Assembly (NCBI GenBank): GCA_025362825.1
Contig: JANYFF010000083.1
Span: 1 to 13,225 of the forward strand
Reading direction: 5' to 3'
Source of the DNA: Polaromonas sp.
GTDB lineage: Bacteria; Pseudomonadota; Gammaproteobacteria; Burkholderiales; Burkholderiaceae_C
DNA length: 13,225 bases
The translations under genes and the position numbers were made by a program. Each line of letters starts with the position of its first letter. The stretch's first letter is position 1. Shown piece after piece: positions 11,343-13,225 of this stretch. The notes beneath the pieces are model-generated. The model was not told the DNA's origin and did not search any database. It saw nothing but the letters and a program-made list of their open reading frames with translations.

Positions 11343-13225
11343 TTACCCTACCCACCTGCGCGCGTTATGCCACATCTGCATCCACGGGCTGTGCGCGCCG
11401 CTGTCCAGCGGGCTCCAGCTCATCTGGATGTTGCGAAAGACGCGTTCGGGGTGCGGCATCATGGCTGTGAAACGGCCGTCTGCCGTGGTCACTGCCGTCA
11501 GGCCGCCGGGGCTGCCGTTCGGGTTTGCCGGGTAATTGTTGGCGGGCTGGCCGGCATTGTCGGTAAAGCGCATGGCGGCAATCGCCTGGTTGGCATCGCC
11601 TCGGCCGCCGAGCGGCTTTTCGAAATTCGCAAAGCCTTCACCGTGCGCCACCGCAATCGGCAGGCGGCTGCCAGCCATGCCCTTGAAGAACAGGCTCGGT
11701 GATTCCAGCACTTCGACCTGGCTGAAGCGGGCTTCAAAGCGTTCGCTGCGGTTGGTTGTAAAGCGTGGCCAGGCTTCTGCGCCCGGGATGATCTGCGCAA
11801 GTTCTGCAAACATCTGGCAGCCGTTGCACACGCCCAGGCCAAAGGTGTCCTGCTGTGCAAAAAACGCCTTGAACTGCGTGGCGAGCACAGGGTTAAAGGT
11901 GATGGACCTTGCCCAGCCAATGCCGGCGCCCAGTGTGTCGCCGTAGCTGAAGCCGCCGCAGGCCACCACGCCTTTGAAATCTGCCAGTTGCGCACGGCCG
12001 GTTTGCAGGTCGGTCATGTGCACGTCGCAGGCCTCAAAACCTGCTTGCGTGAAGGCGTAGGCCATCTCTACGTGCGAATTGACGCCCTGCTCTCGCAGGA
12101 TGGCCACCTTGGGCCGCGACAGCAGGAGTGCGGGGGCTTCGACAAGCTCAGCCCGAACGGGATTCAGCTCAAACGTCAGGTGCGCATGCAGGCCCGGATT
12201 AAGCAAATCCCCCACCGCTGCGTGCTCGGCATCTGCACCGGCAGGGTTGTCGCGCTGCTGGCAAATCTTCCAGCTGACCGAGTCCCAGACCTGGTGCAAA
12301 TCCTGCAGGCCTGCCTTGAACACCGCTTTGGTATCGCGCCAGACCCGGACTTCACCCTTGCCGACTTGCAGTGCCGCGTGCTGTGGCCGAGTTTTGCCGA
12401 TGAAGTGGCTGAACCTTGACAGACCGTGTTCACGCAGGGTTTGCATGACCTCGTTGCGCACCTCCGTGCGCACCTGGATGACGGCGCCGAGCTCTTCATT
12501 GAACAATGCCTTGAGCGTGAGTTCGTCCCGGCGCGCACTGACCTGCGTCGCCCAGTTTTTGCTGTCACCAGTGTCCATGCGACTGTCGCTGATGCCGTCG
12601 CCTTCAACCAGCAGCATGTCGATGTTGAGTGACACGCCGACGTTGCCGGCAAAGGCCATTTCGCAAGCCGTTGCAAACAGGCCGCCGTCGCTGCGGTCGT
12701 GGTAGGCCAGAATCCAGCCCTGAGCGCGCAACTGGTTGATGGCGTTGACCAGATTGACCAGGTCTTTGGGGTCGTCCAGGTCCGGCACGTCGCCGTCCTC
12801 GCAAGCCAGGGTCTGCGCCAGGATGGAGCCGCCCATGCGCCCCTGGCCTTTGCCGAGGTCAATCAGGATCAGCGTCGTGTCTGCTTCAGTTGCATCCAGC
12901 TGTGGCGTGAGCGTGCCGCGCACGTCAAGCAGCGTCGCAAACGCGCTGACGATCAGCGAGACCGGTGAGGTGACTTTTTTGGTCGTGCCGTCGCCCGTCC
13001 AAACGGTGCGCATGGACAGCGAATCCTTGCCGACCGGAATCGACACGCCCAGCGCCGGGCAAAGCGCCATGCCGACCGCCTTGACGGTCTCGTACAGGGC
13101 GGCGTCCTGGCCCGGCTCGCCGCAGGCCGCCATCCAGTTGGCCGACAGCTTGACGCGCGCCAGCTCAATCGGCGCCGCCAGCAGGTTGGTGGTGGCCTCG
13201 GCCACAGCCATTCGGCCTGAAGCCG
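11343..13225 (-). CDS. purL: Phosphoribosylformylglycinamidine (FGAM) synthase PurL, C-terminal half (partial)
   Basis: Large fused form of FGAM synthase, the ATP- and glutamine-dependent fourth step of purine synthesis. Only the last 627 or so codons of a protein that is about 1,300 aa in relatives are present; the frame is open through the window edge. Visible are SGRMAVAEATTN, KLSANWMAA, IPVGKDSLSMRT and YHDRSDGGL of the second synthase half, then the glutaminase domain from about 12113 onward: REQGVNSHVEMA, CGGFSYGDTLGAG, the nucleophile Cys in GVCNGCQM (codon 11826-11828), YPANPNGSPGG, and the His-Glu pair in MMPHPERVF (His codon 11451-11453). The end, ARRWVG-TAA, is typical. The linker between the halves carries an in-frame dispersed repeat (12135-12160) encoding PVRAELVEA, so it differs from the usual linker but stays open. 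Confidence 0.97.
   Translation of the reverse strand, partial: ASGRMAVAEATTNLLAAPIELARVKLSANWMAACGEPGQDAALYETVKAVGMALCPALGVSIPVGKDSLSMRTVWTGDGTTKKVTSPVSLIVSAFATLLDVRGTLTPQLDATEADTTLILIDLGKGQGRMGGSILAQTLACEDGDVPDLDDPKDLVNLVNAINQLRAQGWILAYHDRSDGGLFATACEMAFAGNVGVSLNIDMLLVEGDGISDSRMDTGDSKNWATQVSARRDELTLKALFNEELGAVIQVRTEVRNEVMQTLREHGLSRFSHFIGKTRPQHAALQVGKGEVRVWRDTKAVFKAGLQDLHQVWDSVSWKICQQRDNPAGADAEHAAVGDLLNPGLHAHLTFELNPVRAELVEAPALLLSRPKVAILREQGVNSHVEMAYAFTQAGFEACDVHMTDLQTGRAQLADFKGVVACGGFSYGDTLGAGIGWARSITFNPVLATQFKAFFAQQDTFGLGVCNGCQMFAELAQIIPGAEAWPRFTTNRSERFEARFSQVEVLESPSLFFKGMAGSRLPIAVAHGEGFANFEKPLGGRGDANQAIAAMRFTDNAGQPANNYPANPNGSPGGLTAVTTADGRFTAMMPHPERVFRNIQMSWSPLDSGAHSPWMQMWHNARRWVG
12135..12160 (-). 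repeat. Dispersed 26-bp repeat inside purL
   Basis: Read on -, it matches arm 1 of the msrB-yciB repeat pair (3857-3882 on +) at 24 of 26 positions, including an unbroken 14-bp AGCTTGTCGAAGCC. It is in frame and encodes most of PVRAELVEA in the linker between the synthase and glutaminase parts of PurL. Confidence 0.85.

Noticed and set aside
11498..12862. Several open frames of 130-230 codons overlapping purL in other frames
   Set aside because: The purL frame is continuous with conserved synthase and glutaminase motifs; the others are Arg/Ser/Ala-rich shadows. I found no frameshift in purL.

Overview
The window looks like chromosomal DNA of a betaproteobacterium, most likely of the Comamonadaceae (Polaromonas/Rhodoferax-like). 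This rests on protein families and gene order, not on a database search: the yciB-bolA-parvulin cluster, two Bug-type solute receptors, a fused purL, and a dispersed 26-bp repeat of a kind I associate with that family. Base composition is GC-rich throughout. No tRNA, rRNA, CRISPR array or phage genes are visible.

Region 1 (1-1835): a Crp/Fnr-type regulator gene on the + strand is followed at its stop codon by a complete 1,040-bp IS481-family element (790-1829). The element has 21-bp imperfect terminal inverted repeats, an intact DDE transposase on the - strand, and a perfect 6-bp target duplication, TCTAGG. The palindromic CTAG inside the left duplication supplies the TAG stop of both the regulator (+) and the transposase (-).

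Region 2 (1836-5768): a housekeeping, redox and envelope cluster on the + strand: selO (protein AMPylase), msrB (methionine-R-sulfoxide reductase), a head-to-head pair of dispersed repeats, yciB (inner-membrane protein of cell-envelope synthesis), bolA, and a secreted parvulin-type prolyl isomerase. It ends at a bidirectional hairpin terminator (5706-5725) shared with the converging membrane-protein gene.

Region 3 (5769-11233): an accessory, transport-flavoured block. It has a - strand DUF1624 membrane acyltransferase-like gene, a divergent lipoprotein resembling an ABC solute-binding protein, a Bug-type periplasmic receptor followed 41 nt later by a cytoplasmic gamma-glutamyltransferase-family enzyme, and a second, converging Bug receptor that probably starts at TTG. 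No permease gene is present, so all three binding proteins are orphans here.

Region 4 (11343-13225): the 3' half of purL (FGAM synthase) on the - strand, cut by the window edge. Its inter-domain linker contains an in-frame copy of the repeat found between msrB and yciB.

The most notable signals are the IS insertion that rebuilds a shared stop codon, a leader structure around the transposase ribosome-binding site, the repeat family that has invaded a purL coding sequence, the receptor/gamma-glutamyltransferase/receptor cluster, and several transcription-unit-first genes with a -10-like hexamer 6-7 nt before the ATG and no Shine-Dalgarno sequence. I see no clearly new multi-gene system such as a defence island.
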